Source of the DNA: Dichetophora obliterata
Taxonomy: Eukaryota > Arthropoda > Insecta > Diptera > Sciomyzidae
Direction: 5' to 3'
DNA: 64,000 nucleotides
NCBI GenBank assembly: GCA_963920525.1
Contig: OY986435.1
Span: 224,836,093-224,900,092, forward strand
A program made the translations under genes and the position numbers. Position 1 is the stretch's first letter, and the number at the start of each line of letters is the position of its first letter. The notes below the pieces were generated by a model. The model ran no database searches and was not told the DNA's origin. It was given only the letters and a program-made list of their open reading frames with translations. This document shows, in pieces, positions 11,017-23,824 of this stretch.

Positions 11017-11268
11017 TCCAACCGTCCAATATTATTCTATGGATTTTATAGACGATTTCTGTCGTGACGACCTCTTTTGGGCAACCTGAACGTTCAGCGT
11101 CACCTGTGTTGGCACGACTGCAACGAAATTCAGTAAACTACTTCGAAACCATTAAAATTAATGGTACAGAGATGCTTTAGCATTTCTCAAGCCTTTCTTT
11201 GGTTTCAGTGATGATTTTTTATGCAAAAAATATTGCTTTGCAAGTACACAAAATTCACTTTTTTTCAT
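11017..11268 (-). pseudogene. mariner A transposase, N-terminal block
   Basis: The ATG lies at 11266-11268. The first residues read MKKSEFCVLAKQYFLHKK, matching the N-terminal helix-turn-helix of mariner transposases. Frame changes and stops follow. The block ends with DAERSGCPKEVVTTEIV and IHRIILDGW, where the RTE is inserted. The next residues (RKKVRKVAVV) are read on the far side of that insertion. Confidence 0.78.
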
Positions 11269-11400
11269 TATCGTTGTAATACACGAGATTGTCTGCTTTC
11301 AATGGCCGTCAAACAAAAAAAAAATTACGTAGCTTGCTCAAAATTTGTCAGTGGTCTATTAACAGATGGTAGTTTACAGAATCAGTGTTGCATTTAAAGT

Positions 11401-12653
11401 TACAACGCAGAAAATTCAAAAAGACACTGACTTCTCGAATTGCCCTCGTGGAAGCAGCATAGTTGCTAAGGCAGTGAGTAAGAATTCAAACTTACGTTTT
11501 TTTAATATTATCATGAGGTAAAAGAATAAACCTTCAAAATCGTGCAATAACTTTTATCGTTGCTCTTGCACTTAGCATGTTATAATTGGGTGTCACGCCG
11601 TGACGTTCTTACCTTACAATTTTTGGCAACCTAAATGTAAGATGTAACGTCACATCAAAAAAATTATTCATGAGTGATAGAAGAGGGCCAGCATCAAATT
11701 TAATCAAGACATAAATAAAGTTCAATATATTGCAGATGATACTCATGCATCTTTACAAACATACTTTGTATACATACTTACACCAATGTTGGATAAATCG
11801 ACAAGTTCATCCTAGTCACGTCTGGCCAAGAGAAAGTTTTTGTGTCAAGTGCTTTAGTTTCTTTATTTATGTTTCTTAGTTTTATTTGTCTTTTTATACG
11901 AATTGTTTTGCCTACTTATACAAGAAAACTTATTGTTTTTGTTCTTGAACAAGATAACACTTAGATGCTTCTAAAATGTAGACAAGTTTTTTACACCTAC
12001 ATTATGTATGTTAGGACGGATACAATTACAGAGGATTTTATTTAGTGTAGTAGTAGTGGCGGAACAGAGAGGCACATGTTCAGGATCGTAGTTTCCAGTT
12101 TGTTTTTTTTTTAATAATTTTCATCACACTGCATTTCAAGTAGTTAAAATTTCAAACACTTCAAAAGTTATACCTTTTTTATAGCAAAATGAAAATTTTC
12201 CATGTGAACTGTTTCAGAGACAAACAGTTTTATACTGTTTAGTTCAAGCACTCCTCAGTTACGTAAAGTCTTTTTGAAAAGGTTTCTGCCAGGGCAAATA
12301 GAAGCTGATATATGCTTTGGCTTTAGAAGAAGGTAGAGTTTGTTTATTAAAAACATCTGTAATATTTAAGAACTTGTGTGCAATAAACAAAACGCATGAT
12401 TTTGAAGTATGATAGAAATAAAAAAAACAAAACCAAAATAAGTTTAATGAAATTTTTTTCAGTTTTTTATGAACATCATCAACACAATTAAGAAGATTGG
12501 CTGCTTAAATCAACTGAAAATTAAATAAAAGTTTATTTAAAAACTTGATTTTGATGTGTATTAAATAAGCATTGAATGGAAAATATACCGCTATATAAGA
12601 AACCTAAAAAGCAAACAAAAATACTAACAAAAAGTCTAGACAATAAAAGATTA
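11401..12653. other. No gene seen; AT-rich non-coding
   Basis: There is no open frame with recognisable motifs on either strand, and no repeat ends were identified up to the foldback element at 12654. Confidence 0.55.
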
Positions 12654-14366
12654 CACTGTGCAACACATTTTTCTAACGGAAAAGCGGATAGCACAGGATG
12701 ATAGTACTAGTGTATAGTAAAAAAACCTAAAAGGAATTTGCAAAGTTAGCTCGCTTTTAAAAGATATAGGCATTAAAAGCTTGCCTCTTGCAGAGTATTT
12801 TTTAAAAATAAAGTGCTCATTAAGGCATATCGAATTACAAATTTTTCGAATTTAACACTCTAAGAGGTCTCAAAAGTTGGATAGTGGTCAAGATCTTAAA
12901 AAAAAATAAAAAGAAAAAAGGATGTCTTCCTCTTACACAAGGACAAAGTTTTTTTTAAGAGAAATAGTAAAAAATAACGATATGTAATGCTTTGATTTTT
13001 GTAGGGTAAACTACATATGTCTTAGCAAAATTACATACAGACTTTAACTAAGAATATCTCGCCAAACAAAATGCAACTCTCGACTTCTTCACTCATTGTC
13101 CTGTGTGAGAGCTCCTCAAAATAGCACAGAACTTTTGATTGTTCTCTGATTGTCTAAATGTTCGTGTTATTGATTGAAGTGTTTAAGTTTTCTTTAAATT
13201 TGGCGAATTGAATATTTGCATATTTTTCGCAAATTCATTTTCTTGTTTTCAAGACATGTATTTTGAATGCAATTTTATAAGTTTTTCAAAAAAATTAAGG
13301 TAAGGTTTTTTTTTTGACATCAGAAGTGGTATCGAAGATAATTTTGTTGATTTTGGATTCTTAAAATATTTCTGAACGAAACACTGTCTGAAAGTATTTT
13401 TTCAAGACACCAGGTTAAGACCACGATTCTTTTTTGTGTTTCAATTTTTTAAAAAAAATTTTCTGCTAAGCATGAAATTTATTATTTCGTCAAAACACTT
13501 CACCTAATCATTTACCAAAATGTTTAACTAAAATTTTGAATTTCTGAGCTTGGCATTCGATGAGTCTCAATTGATTTAACAATTGCTCTTAAGATGTGTT
13601 TTAAAAAAATATAATAACATTAAAGGAGATATCTGAAGAACTAAAAAAGCGAAAATTATTTTACCACTTCTGATGCCCGAGATATAAAGCCTTATATAAA
13701 TTTTTTTCAAAAAGTTGAAAAATTGCATTCAAGTATGCTTTTCTCAAAAAACAGTAAATTCATAGGCAAAAAATGTGCAAATTTTAAATACACCAAATAC
13801 ATATAAGGAAAACATAAACACTTTAATAAATACCACTAAAATTAACACAATCAGATAACAATCAAAAGTTCAGTGCTATTTTGAGTGTACCCTAAGATTC
13901 GAATATCCTTCACACAGGACACTGTGAGTAAAAATCAAGAGTGGTATCTTGTTTGCCGAGATATTGTTAGTTTAAGTCTATATTTACTTTTGCTTTAAGA
14001 CATATGTAGTTTTTCTTACAAAAATCAATGCATTTATAGACCGTTAATTTTTACTGTTTTTCTCACAAAACAACTTTGGTCTTGAGGGAGAGGGAGACAT
14101 CCTTTTTTTGGGAAGCCAATCTATGGAACTTTGGAGACCTCTTAGAATGAGAAACTAAAAAAAGAATTTTTAGTTCGATACGCCCTTATGAGCACTTCAT
14201 TTTTAAAAAATACTCTGAAAGGCGCAAGCTTTCAATGCCTATATCTTTTAAAAGCGAGCTAACTTTGCAAAACCCTTTTAGGGTTTTGTTGGTCTAGATC
14301 AGTACCATCGATCTGTGTTGGCCGCTTTTTCGTTAGATTCCATGACCATTGAATTGTCGCATAGTG
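12654..14366. mobile_element. Foldback element A: 1.7-kb near-palindrome
   Basis: The left half (about 12654-13500) is repeated in inverted orientation in the right half (about 13600-14366). Examples are gcaaagttagctcgctttta, tataggcatt and ggatgtcttcctc on the left, with complements near 14260, 14245 and 14095. The loop is only about 100 bp. The ends read cactgtgc (left) and gcatagtg (right), that is CACTRTG, with TTA on both outer sides (12651-12653, 14367-14369). No protein is encoded. CACTRTG recalls CACTA or Transib termini, but the class is unresolved. Confidence 0.8.
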
Positions 14367-15651
14367 TTATTTATTCTTATTTTCAATAACCAAGTTTTGA
14401 CCGAAGTCACTGACTCAGCGACAGCCATCAAGTCAACGCACAGTTAAGGCGTCCTTGATTAAATTTATAAGTGGCAAGAAGCAATTTCGAGCTTGTGGTT
14501 AAGAGCTACCCACAATTATGATTAATTGGTTGAAATGAAGCACAGAAGCAAATATATAAATGAGGCTTCTGTTTTTGGAAAATTAAAGCACAAAACGCGA
14601 AAATGTAATCTAAGACAAGCAAAAAACACAAGCGCAAAAAAAAAAGAAAATAGAGAAATATGAAAAATAAGTCAGCCTGTGTAGCTATTAAGCTACTGCT
14701 GATCTACTTTAATGTAAAGTCACTTTTTATTTTATTCAGAGTTGAGTCTACTAGGAATTATTTTGTAATTACTACGTGGAGTGGGTGGGAAGATGAACGA
14801 GAAGGAACAAAAACAAATGCCGACTTATGGGCGATTCTGGCACGATAATCTGTGTATATCGTGAAATTAAACATTAAATTTCATACTGAGAGACCATAAA
14901 AATACCATGTAATGAAGTTTAGGCAATTTATGGGCGCACAAAATATTTGCTGCTACAGACAGATTATTTTAAGAGGGGAAATTTTTTGAATATGTATTTT
15001 GTCAAGAAATTACGTGAAAACTTTTAGAGCTGTAGTGAGTCGGTTTAGACTATTAAATAACTTTTTGCCAACTGCCTAGCTTTAACATACAAAAGAGTAC
15101 TTTTCTCAAAACATGAGTATTTTTAATGCACCTTGGAGCTATCTTATTTAATATTATTGAAAAGTTTTTCAATAATCATAAGTTTTTGAGCTTGAGCAAT
15201 TGAATAAGTTTTTCAAGCTTTTTGTGCAGCTTCTATTAGATTTTGAGTAGCTTCAGCTATTTATGTAACTGTTTTGTCTTGAACTGAAGAGCGAACACAG
15301 GGGAGATGTATGTTTTATGTCATCATATAAAATGAAACTTTGATATCAGTGAAAATAAGCAACCCGTCACACAGTAGATCGTGTAGTAGACAAAAAGTCA
15401 AAAACGTTTTTGTCTCGAAACCCTACAAAATGGAAATTTTAAGTCAAAAATGTTTTTGTCTCGAAACCCTACAAAGGAAACTTTAAAGGAAATAAATCCA
15501 AATTCTAAGTAAAAAAAAAATAAAATTTGTGGATTCTATTACCCTTTCAAATCACTTCTCTTTGACAATTTGTAGATTTTTTTTTTTAGCATCTAGGAAA
15601 AAAACTGTTGTAAACACATTTTGCAAAAAATCAAAACAATTTTATTTCTGA
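14367..15651. other. No gene seen; AT-rich non-coding
   Basis: Only short chance frames are present. The one structured item is a 46-bp tandem duplication at 15395-15480. Confidence 0.55.
15395..15480. repeat. 46-bp tandem duplication
   Basis: Two units start at 15395 and 15441 and share aagtcaaaaa, tgtctcgaaaccctacaaa and the linking bases. They are nearly identical, so the duplication is recent. Confidence 0.85.
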
Positions 15652-17546
15652 CTAGCTGATATACCCGGTGTTACTCGAGAGTCATTTATATAAACATTTT
15701 AATATACACTTCTCGATAAAATGTTTTTGTAATGTTTTGTTTACCAAGCTTTTTTAACGAAGAAATAATTTTTATCACTGTTTTTTACAATCAAAAAATT
15801 TTTTTTAGTTCTAAACTGAATTTACTGGTTACTGGTAAGCATGTTACTTGCACTTCGCTAATGAAAATCAAATTTATAAAAATCTTCCTAAAATTTTTTA
15901 GTAGTTTTTTCAGTTGGAAAATAACAATTGGATTGTCTCTAAATAAAATATTAATATAAATTGAGTCTGATAGTTGATGCAATTTCTTAAATCTTCTGAA
16001 TTCCTATTTTATACGAAAAATTGTACAGTCGTTTTTTAATGTAAATTAGCAAATAGGTGCAAGTTAAGAAAGCAGTCGATTTTTAATTTTTAATATAAAA
16101 TATGCAGCATCCTGTAGCAATATTATCGACGTTAACAGATCGACATAAATCCAGCTGAAAAATTTGCAAGAACAGTGCAAGAAGTGCTATTATGTTATTT
16201 GCTGCAAGTTTACGCTGTGTGCGAAAAGAACTAAATTGGATAACATTTACCGACTTTTCTAATATATTGGAATCGTGTCGGTAGTGCAGTACATATTCCT
16301 AATTTATAATATTTTCCAGCACACTTTTCAGCATACTTTCGGTTAGTATGCAATTGAACCGAAAAATTTTTTCAATGCAGCCAAGCTTACAACCATGATT
16401 GGAGAGTTAAATTGTCAAAATTTTGCTGTCTTCAATATGTCGGTACATTTAATTGGCGTGGAAATTTGACTTTCAACAATATAGTTCAAATAACACATTA
16501 AACATGAAAAAATTAGCTTTTACAGCATTCTTATTCACAGTCATCTTTTCGATGATACAGTGATATATATAGAACATTTAAAGTACCAATGATAAACAAC
16601 TGAGTGACAACGGTGAAGCAATAGTGAGAATAATGACAAATCAAAACAAAACAAATTTAACAGGGGGGTGGGGAGGCAAAAAGTAAGATTTTATATACAC
16701 ATGTGAACTCAATATCTAGGTACACATGTAGAGCTATTGGGGTAATTTTTTCACATAAATTATTTTTGAGACTTGACTTTTTTGTAAAAAATATAAAAAC
16801 AACATTTTGGAAAAAATAAATTTCGCGAAAAAAATCAAAGGGGGGGGGGGGGGTATACCCTTGTTGTTTTGATGACAAAAACAGTAAAATAATTTTTGCG
16901 CTTAGCTGGAAGAATTTTTGCAAATAAATGCTATGTCATATGAAAGGTAGCCAGATGTGCAATTTTTAATTGATTTCATTTTTACAACAACAACAATTTT
17001 TGAGTCATTTTTTGAGTAAAAAGTCAATATTTTGGACCTTTTTTGACATAATCATAAAACATATATACACTGACTTAACGGTACAGTTCAACCTATTTTT
17101 GTGAAGTAATTTTATTGAACTTTTGAACAAAAAAAATTTGAATGAAATATATTAATGGACAGCGGAGATATTTGCATCGAAAGACCAAACTTTGATTTTC
17201 ATGTCGTTTTTTTCTCATTCTTAGGCAACGATGTTTTATGAAAAAGTCGTTGTACTGAAAATTTCTCCAATTTTAAAGATATGTCAGTTTTTTTGATGTC
17301 AAAAGAACAGAAATTTTTTAAAATTAAATACAAAAAAATCTCCTATACTAAAAAGTTTTATAATAACAAAATTACCGTTAGTTGAAAAATTGCAGAGGGG
17401 GCGTGGCAAAAACTAAGTATGTAACATTTTAAGTTGGGATGCACTTAATATGTATACCTAGTTTGAGCAAAATCCGTTGAGCCGTTTAGATTTGTATAAA
17501 GGCCAAACAAACAAACAAACAAACAGAAAAGTTTTATCACTATAGA
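15652..17546 (-). mobile_element. Helitron-like element, non-autonomous
   Basis: On the minus strand the element starts with tctatagtgataaaac, preceded by A, and ends with accgggtatatcagctag followed by T. TC at the start, CTAG at the end and insertion between A and T are the Helitron rules. Near the 5' end there is a (gttt)n run and the phrase gcctttatacaaatctaaac. No Rep/helicase is encoded. A run of 14 G lies at 16840-16853. A second copy sharing the 5' half begins at 42556. Confidence 0.72.
16840..16853 (+). repeat. Run of 14 G
   Basis: An uninterrupted G14 tract lies inside the Helitron-like element. The related copy near 43235 lacks it, so it appears to be an insertion or slippage expansion. 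Confidence 0.95.
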
Positions 17547-18290
17547 TAGATTTTTGTAAAAACTATTAAAGAGTATGAACAGTTTTCATTATTTTACAGA
17601 AAAACTTTTAAATTGAGCTTATTACAGGATTTAAAAAATGGTCCAAAATATAAGAAATTAAAAACATTATCCAATTGAAGCAGTAAAACAAAAAACTCCC
17701 TCAGACTCCCGCATAAATGTTAACAAATATCGTAAGAACGTTCAATTGTTTTGCAGTATCCGTCAAACAATTTACAAGATTGTACCGATTCTTTGTGAAA
17801 TCTAATCCCAAAATGGTATTTCACTGACATTCCTTATCGTATAAAATTAAATTTTGGTTATTAAGTTTATATGGTTAATGTCAGCAAATGTACTAAAAAT
17901 GGGGTCCTTCTAATATTGTTTTTAATAATTCTAAAAAAATAATATTTTTTAGAATTATATATAAGCTTAATGCCAATTAAGTTCATGAAGCAACAGGTTG
18001 CAACAACAATAAGTTCTTTGCAGAACAAACCACCAAGCAGACAAGACAGCTGTTTTGTTGATAGCTACATCAACTCATCAGTAGTCTTCTGTGGCTTCTG
18101 CAGTACCATCCACTTTGATAAGCTTATACTAACACCTTCTGTTAAATTAAAACAGAATTATGTGCTGTATGTCGCCTTTCAAAGCAATCCTTCTAAATTT
18201 TTAACAACATATTCTACGCATAAATACTCAAAAACTAGACTATTATCATGGTAATATATTTATTTTAATTATGGCCCTTATTATGTGCTG
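17547..18290. other. No gene seen
   Basis: A 94-codon frame at 17970-18254 has no recognisable motif or compositional support. Phrases around 17720 (taacaaatatcgtaagaacg) recur near 23246, so part of this is dispersed repeat. Confidence 0.5.
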
Positions 18291-18970
18291 CGTTCGATCT
18301 TCGACTGTAGTCGAATGGCCTGATCGAACGAATTTGCATTTGGTATTATAACGTGCTTTCGACAAAGAGTAGCGCTATTGTGAATTTCGTTAATTTTGTT
18401 TGTTCACGGTAGTACATTTCTATCAGGTGATTGTTGTTTTATTTCAAATAAATACGATTGGTTTGAAAGTTGATTGCAAAAAATAAGACAAAAAAGTTAT
18501 AACTATGACGAAAATAATTTCCATAAGATTTCCATAGAAAAGGGTTGAGAAACGCTTTATTTAGCATATCTTCAGCCACTTTGCTGTTCTAACTGGTGGT
18601 TCTAAGCAATTTAATTCCAGCGTGAGTTCTTTCCATGTCTTTGTCGTCTGAACTTTGGAACAAATATCCTTTGCAGTCAAAGTTTGCCTCCATCAATAAG
18701 ACCAGTTTTTCTAATTGTGATTTGTTGCTTACCACCTTAGACCTGCATAGAAATTACAAAAACAGTTCGTTTTTAGTCTTTAAAAAGGAAAACACAATCA
18801 CAAAATACTTAAATTTTTAACAATAATTGCTAAGCACGCATCGCATCGAAAGCAAAATCCTATTTGACTGAAATTTCGATGAGCAACGAACATTTCGATA
18901 GGGTTGCATTGCTCATAATAAGAACTTAACTTTCGATACTCGTTGTTCGATAACCAGCGAAGATCGAACG
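18291..18970. mobile_element. MITE-like element with 13-bp inverted repeats
   Basis: The left end cgttcgatcttcg is exactly complemented by cgaagatcgaacg at the right end (18958-18970). The inside is non-coding and contains further TCGA-rich stretches near both ends. I could not define a target duplication, so the boundaries may be off by a few bases. Confidence 0.5.
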
Positions 18971-21235
18971 TAATTTTGTTACTTAAAATTAGAAAAAATT
19001 TAAGCACAGCCGCGAATAAAGTTGTAAGCAACAAAATTGTAATTGTTCACTTTTATTCATTTTACAAGCAATTTTTTTGTTTTTTTTTTTTGGGGTATTC
19101 GATAAAAATACCCCAAACTGCACAACTACTTACTCAGTACTTTATATAACATAAGAGAGTCATTTTTACAGGTATTCACCAAAAAAACACTCTAAAAAAA
19201 TATCGCGTGCAAATTTATTTGCGACTGTGCTTCAATTGTTAAAAATTAATATCAATACTGTATTTTATAGTCATTGTCATACAAAATTTAAAATATTTTT
19301 GTTTTTTGTTTCAGATAAGCCGTTGCCGAGATATCGTGTGGAAGCGGAATTATGGAACGGAACGGAATAATGGCGTTCCGTTTATGTACGAATTTTGTGT
19401 AAAACAACTGAAAAAAATAAATTTAATAATAAATAAATAAATAAAAACAAAGTTTTTGTTTCTCTTATTTTATTTATCATCTTTAACAGTTTTTAAAAAC
19501 ATATCTTTCATAGCAAGCTTACGAGAAATTCCCAAAAACAACCTATTTTCTTAGCCGACGAACAAGACTGCATCTTTAAGCTAAAATTTTGGCAGTGGAT
19601 TTGTTTCAAGTGCGAAATGACTTAGGAAAAAAGTGTCACACCCCCTTTTACCACCCACAAATCAGTAAAAATGCTTTATTTCAGACTTTATCATATGTTT
19701 GCACAAAAATTAAAAAGAATTTATGCGTACCTCACCATTTCTATTTTTATTTATTTTTTACAGAAAAGGTCTTAAATATTTACTTTTATCTAAAAAAGGA
19801 GGCCAAAAGCTCTTCGCTGCAAAAAAAAAAATTATATTGAAATTTTATATTTTTAACTCTTTAAAAGTTTTCATATTTCATAAACATTTTCATTGCATTT
19901 CTTTTAGTTACATTTGCAAAAGCAACGTTTTTATTACTTCGTCCATACACTTTCAAACAAAGAAGATACAGTAAAAGATCACTTTTTTTGCAGGATTTTC
20001 ATCTAACGATGCTTAGAAGCTACTCACAAGAATATTAGGTATGCTCGTTTAAGCCATACCCTTGAAAAAATTTTAGGGAAAACACAAATGCAACCCTAAT
20101 TGCACACATGATTATTTCGTCAGATACCCATTTATTTAACATAAAAAAAAAATATATGGGCAGAAATGGGCAGAACGAAGACTGGCACGTTACAACCGTA
20201 CGTATATTTTTGCTCATATTTCGGTAAAAATATGTAATAATTGAAAATTTTTTCTGCTCTCGATATAACTTGCTGAACTTTTTATTTTATATCTGTTTAA
20301 CTATTTTATAGTTTAGGAATTATAAGCGTTTAAAGTGCACTGCTACGTCACATGATTTTGAAAGTATGTTTAGAGGCTATTGCGCAAGTTTCAAAAATCT
20401 GCTCTTTTGCTTAAGTAATTACCGGTATTTTTTAGAATGTCAGAGAAAAAGTGTCAAAAAAAAGACTGACAAATTAATTTGATTAAAAAAATAGAATGAA
20501 ATAAGCAAAATTTGCAATAATTCGGGACTGGTTACGTTACACAAAAAAAACTGTCAGGTTACCGTACAATTTATTTGAGAATGAAGAGTTATAAATTAAT
20601 AAAAAAAAAATTTTATGTAATAAAAATTGTAAAAAATATAATAAAAAATAGAAAATTTTAATAGAACCAACATTGAAAAAGTATCAAAATTTAAAAAGTT
20701 ATAAAATTAAAAACAGTACTTAAGTTTACAAAAATTATTAAACTGGAAATATGTTTTAAAATGAAAAAATGTACAAATAATTAAAAAAATGGACAGTCAC
20801 ATTATCAAAAAAGCTCTAAATTCGGGAATCACTCTCAATGATTGCAAAATTTTCTTGTTGATAAAAATTTTTTTTTAAGAAGTTTTTATATTGTTGAAGT
20901 TGATGGAGAAGCTTTTTTGGAGTTGCAAAGATTTTTCGGCGACTTGGCCGCCTTTGCTTTTTATGATAATTTACAGGATTTTAAAGGTTATGTCCGATAA
21001 ATCTAAATTTTACTATTTAAACTAACCAATTTGTGAACAATGTACAAAATGTTGAAAGTAAACAGTCTAAAAAACTTTTTGTAAGACATTTAAACTGTCA
21101 AATCTGACTTATAAGTGTCAAAAGTAACGAAACTTTTAAAAAATGTAGAAAAGCAACCTCTTGCGGATATATTTCTAATTAAACTTAATTATAGGTTCTG
21201 AAGAAGGTTTCAATACCTTTTCAAAGTCGTTCAAG
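18971..21235. other. No gene seen; AT-rich non-coding
   Basis: There are several poly(A/T) runs and only chance frames. The motif agactggcacgttaca (20180-20195) recurs in variant form near 24542 and 26683, which hints at fragments of one dispersed repeat. Confidence 0.5.
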
Positions 21236-22617
21236 GTCTCAAAGATCTCAGTTGCATGGGGTTTTCAAGATCACCCAAAAAGATTTTTGGAAGATAAAAG
21301 GATGTCTTCCTCTCCCGCAAGGACAAACTTGTTTTTTGAGAAAAACTGTAAAAAATAACGATCTCAAAATGACTTGATTTTTGTAAAAAAAACTACATAT
21401 GTCTTAGAGCAAAAGTAAGTATAGACTTTAACTAACAATATCCTGATAAAAACGATGCCATCGTCGATTTTTAGCCGCAGTTTCCTGTGTGAAGGTTATT
21501 CGAATCTAAAACTACACTCGAGATACCAGAAAACTTTTGATTGTTATCAGATATTCTAAATTTTAGTAGTATTGATTATAGTGTTGTGGTTTTCATTAAA
21601 TTTGGCGAATCAATAATTTGCATATTTTGCAAAAATGCATTTTCCTGTTTTTGATAAATGTATACTTGACTACAATTTTTTTACTTTTTAAAAAAAACGA
21701 ATATTCGGTTTTGTATCTCGGACAAGTGGTGCCAAAGATGATTTTCTCTACTTGGATTCTTCAAATATTTCTTAACGAAGCCCTGTCTAAAAGTATTTGT
21801 TTAAAACCCCAGGAAACGATCCAAATTGTTTTTCTCATTTTGATGTTTAAAAAAAAACACTCCCAAACATGAAATTTAAGAACTTTGTTCGTATCTTTAT
21901 TATGGCTATTATTTCTTCAAAACACTTTTTAACAACAATTGTTAAGTCAATTGAGACCCATCGAATGGAAAACTCAGTTACTAAGAGTTTGAGTATAACA
22001 TTTTTGTCAATTCTGATGAGATGAGGTGTCTTGACGAAATTATAAATTTCGTTAAATTTGTTTTTTATCTTGAAATAGGAAAAAAAATCGTGGTCTTAAC
22101 CTGTTATTTTATAAAGAAACACTTAGACAGGGCGTTGTTGAGAAATATTTGAAGAATCCAAATTGAGAATATATGTAGTATTTTCGGTACCACTTTTGAT
22201 TAATGATATATAAAACCTAATAATAATATTTTTCAAAAAGTTAAAAAATTGCGTTCAAGTATGCATTTCTCAAAAAACAAGAATATGAAGAATATTATTA
22301 TTAGAATATGAAGAACCTAATAATAATATTTTTCAAAAAGTTAAAAACTTGCGTTCAAGTATTTCTCAAAAACAAGAATATGCGAAGAATATGCAAATAA
22401 TAAATTCACTAAATTTAAGGAAAATCCAATAACTATAATTAATACAACCAAAATTTAAACAATAAGATAACAATCAAAAGTTCTGGCCTATATCGAGTGT
22501 ACCTTCCGATTCGAATATCCTTCACAGAGGACACTATGGGTAATAATCGCGAGTGGCATCGTATTTGGCAAGATATTGTAAGTAAAAGTCTGTATTTACT
22601 TTTTCTGTAAGACTTCA
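21236..22617. mobile_element. Foldback element B, truncated copy of the 12654-14366 family
   Basis: The left half carries aggtctcaaagatctc, ggatgtcttcctctcccgc and aactacatatgtcttag, all shared with element A. The right half is their inverted counterpart (cgaatatccttcacagagga, taacaatcaaaagttct). Both outer ends with CACTRTG are missing, and the copy is diverged. The central loop (caattgagacccatcgaatg) is related to that of element A. Confidence 0.75.
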
Positions 22618-23824
22618 AGTTGCAACTTTAAAATATACAATACTAGATTGCCATTTCAATTAAATTCGGTAAATCCACTCGGATTTACCGTAAAAGCGAT
22701 TGTACCGAACTTCTATGAAGATAACAGAAAATTTAGTTCAACAAAAACTTTAAATTTTTCTTTTAACTTATAAATCGTTCTTAGAGATATACTTATATTA
22801 AACAACTTCATAATTCGACAACTTTTGTGTAACTTACAGGCATTTCCAACATTCTATATATCAGGATATCTTTATTTTATATTATCAATGTTCTGCTTAT
22901 GTCGATAGTTTTGCTAACGCTGTGTACCACTGACCTAAACAAACGCTAAATCCAATTCTATGAATAATTTTGACTCAAAAAAAAAAAAAAAAAAAAAAAT
23001 GTTAGGTACATTTTTATTTATTTTTTTTTTAATCTTACTTCATATTAGGGCTTATTTCTTTAAAATGGTAAGGGAAAATCTTAAGAAAATCCAATGGGTT
23101 TTTTAAAATCCAACAATAAAAATGAACTCATACTTTACTTTTCTGTGTATAAAACGGCTAAGTTGTCATTTGATGTAAAAAATAAGTAAAAAACGGGCTT
23201 TTCTTGTACTGAACTTTTTTGGGCCCATTTTTCTGGAAAACCGTTAACAAATATCGCAAGAACGTCCTGTAGGAATTTAGATATATATTAGACATAAAAG
23301 GTTGCTCAGATGACTGACTCTTCCCGATATCTTCATATATTTGCGCCTTTTCGAATGTAAAATTGCATTTTTCTTAAATTTTTTTTTAAAATACAATTTT
23401 TATAACTTGTGCTTCAAATAGTGCAATTTAAAAAGAATATTCTCTATGAGTTTATATTTTATAAAAATACAAAATTATACAATGTTTAGTTTAAAATAGT
23501 AAAAACACAGCCCTTTCAAAAAATTACATTTTTTTAAACATCTAAATATCTGGCACCCTGTATACAAAGACATTTTGAAGTACTATGAAATAAAGCTAAA
23601 TATACATCCTATTTAATGAGTGCTGTCAATTATTTAGAGTCAAAGGTTTAAAAAAGAACTTTTTTGGCATCATTCTAGTTATAGTATCAAATTAATTAAT
23701 TTGTTTTGCAAACCTTTTTGAAAATATAAAAAAAAATTACGACATCAAAACATATTATGTGCATACATAGTGTGGAAACAATAATAACAATAATAAAATT
23801 AATAATATGAGAACAATTTAAGAT
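22618..23824. other. No gene seen; AT-rich non-coding with a poly(A) run
   Basis: An A tract of about 24 bases ends at 23000. No coding motif was found on either strand. Confidence 0.5.

Larger units (their letters stand above)
7011..11400 (-). mobile_element. mariner element A, split by an RTE retrotransposon
   Basis: Mariner transposase is read on the minus strand in two blocks, 11268-11017 and 7780-7018. Removing 7781-11016 with one copy of the 7-bp duplication joins them in frame. The outer ends are not resolved: I could not find matching inverted repeats near 11400, and the 3' end is cut by the tRNA-like sequence and hAT-like element. The similarity pattern (HHNTPETNEQ, DNVPAHTVLVAM) suggests the irritans/mauritiana side of the mariner family. 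Confidence 0.8.

Noticed and set aside
12654..14366. LTR retrotransposon (paired long repeats)
   Set aside because: The repeats are inverted, not direct, and no gag-pol coding sequence lies between them.
17970..18254. 94-codon frame as a gene
   Set aside because: No start context, motif or composition supports it, and flanking words recur as dispersed repeat.
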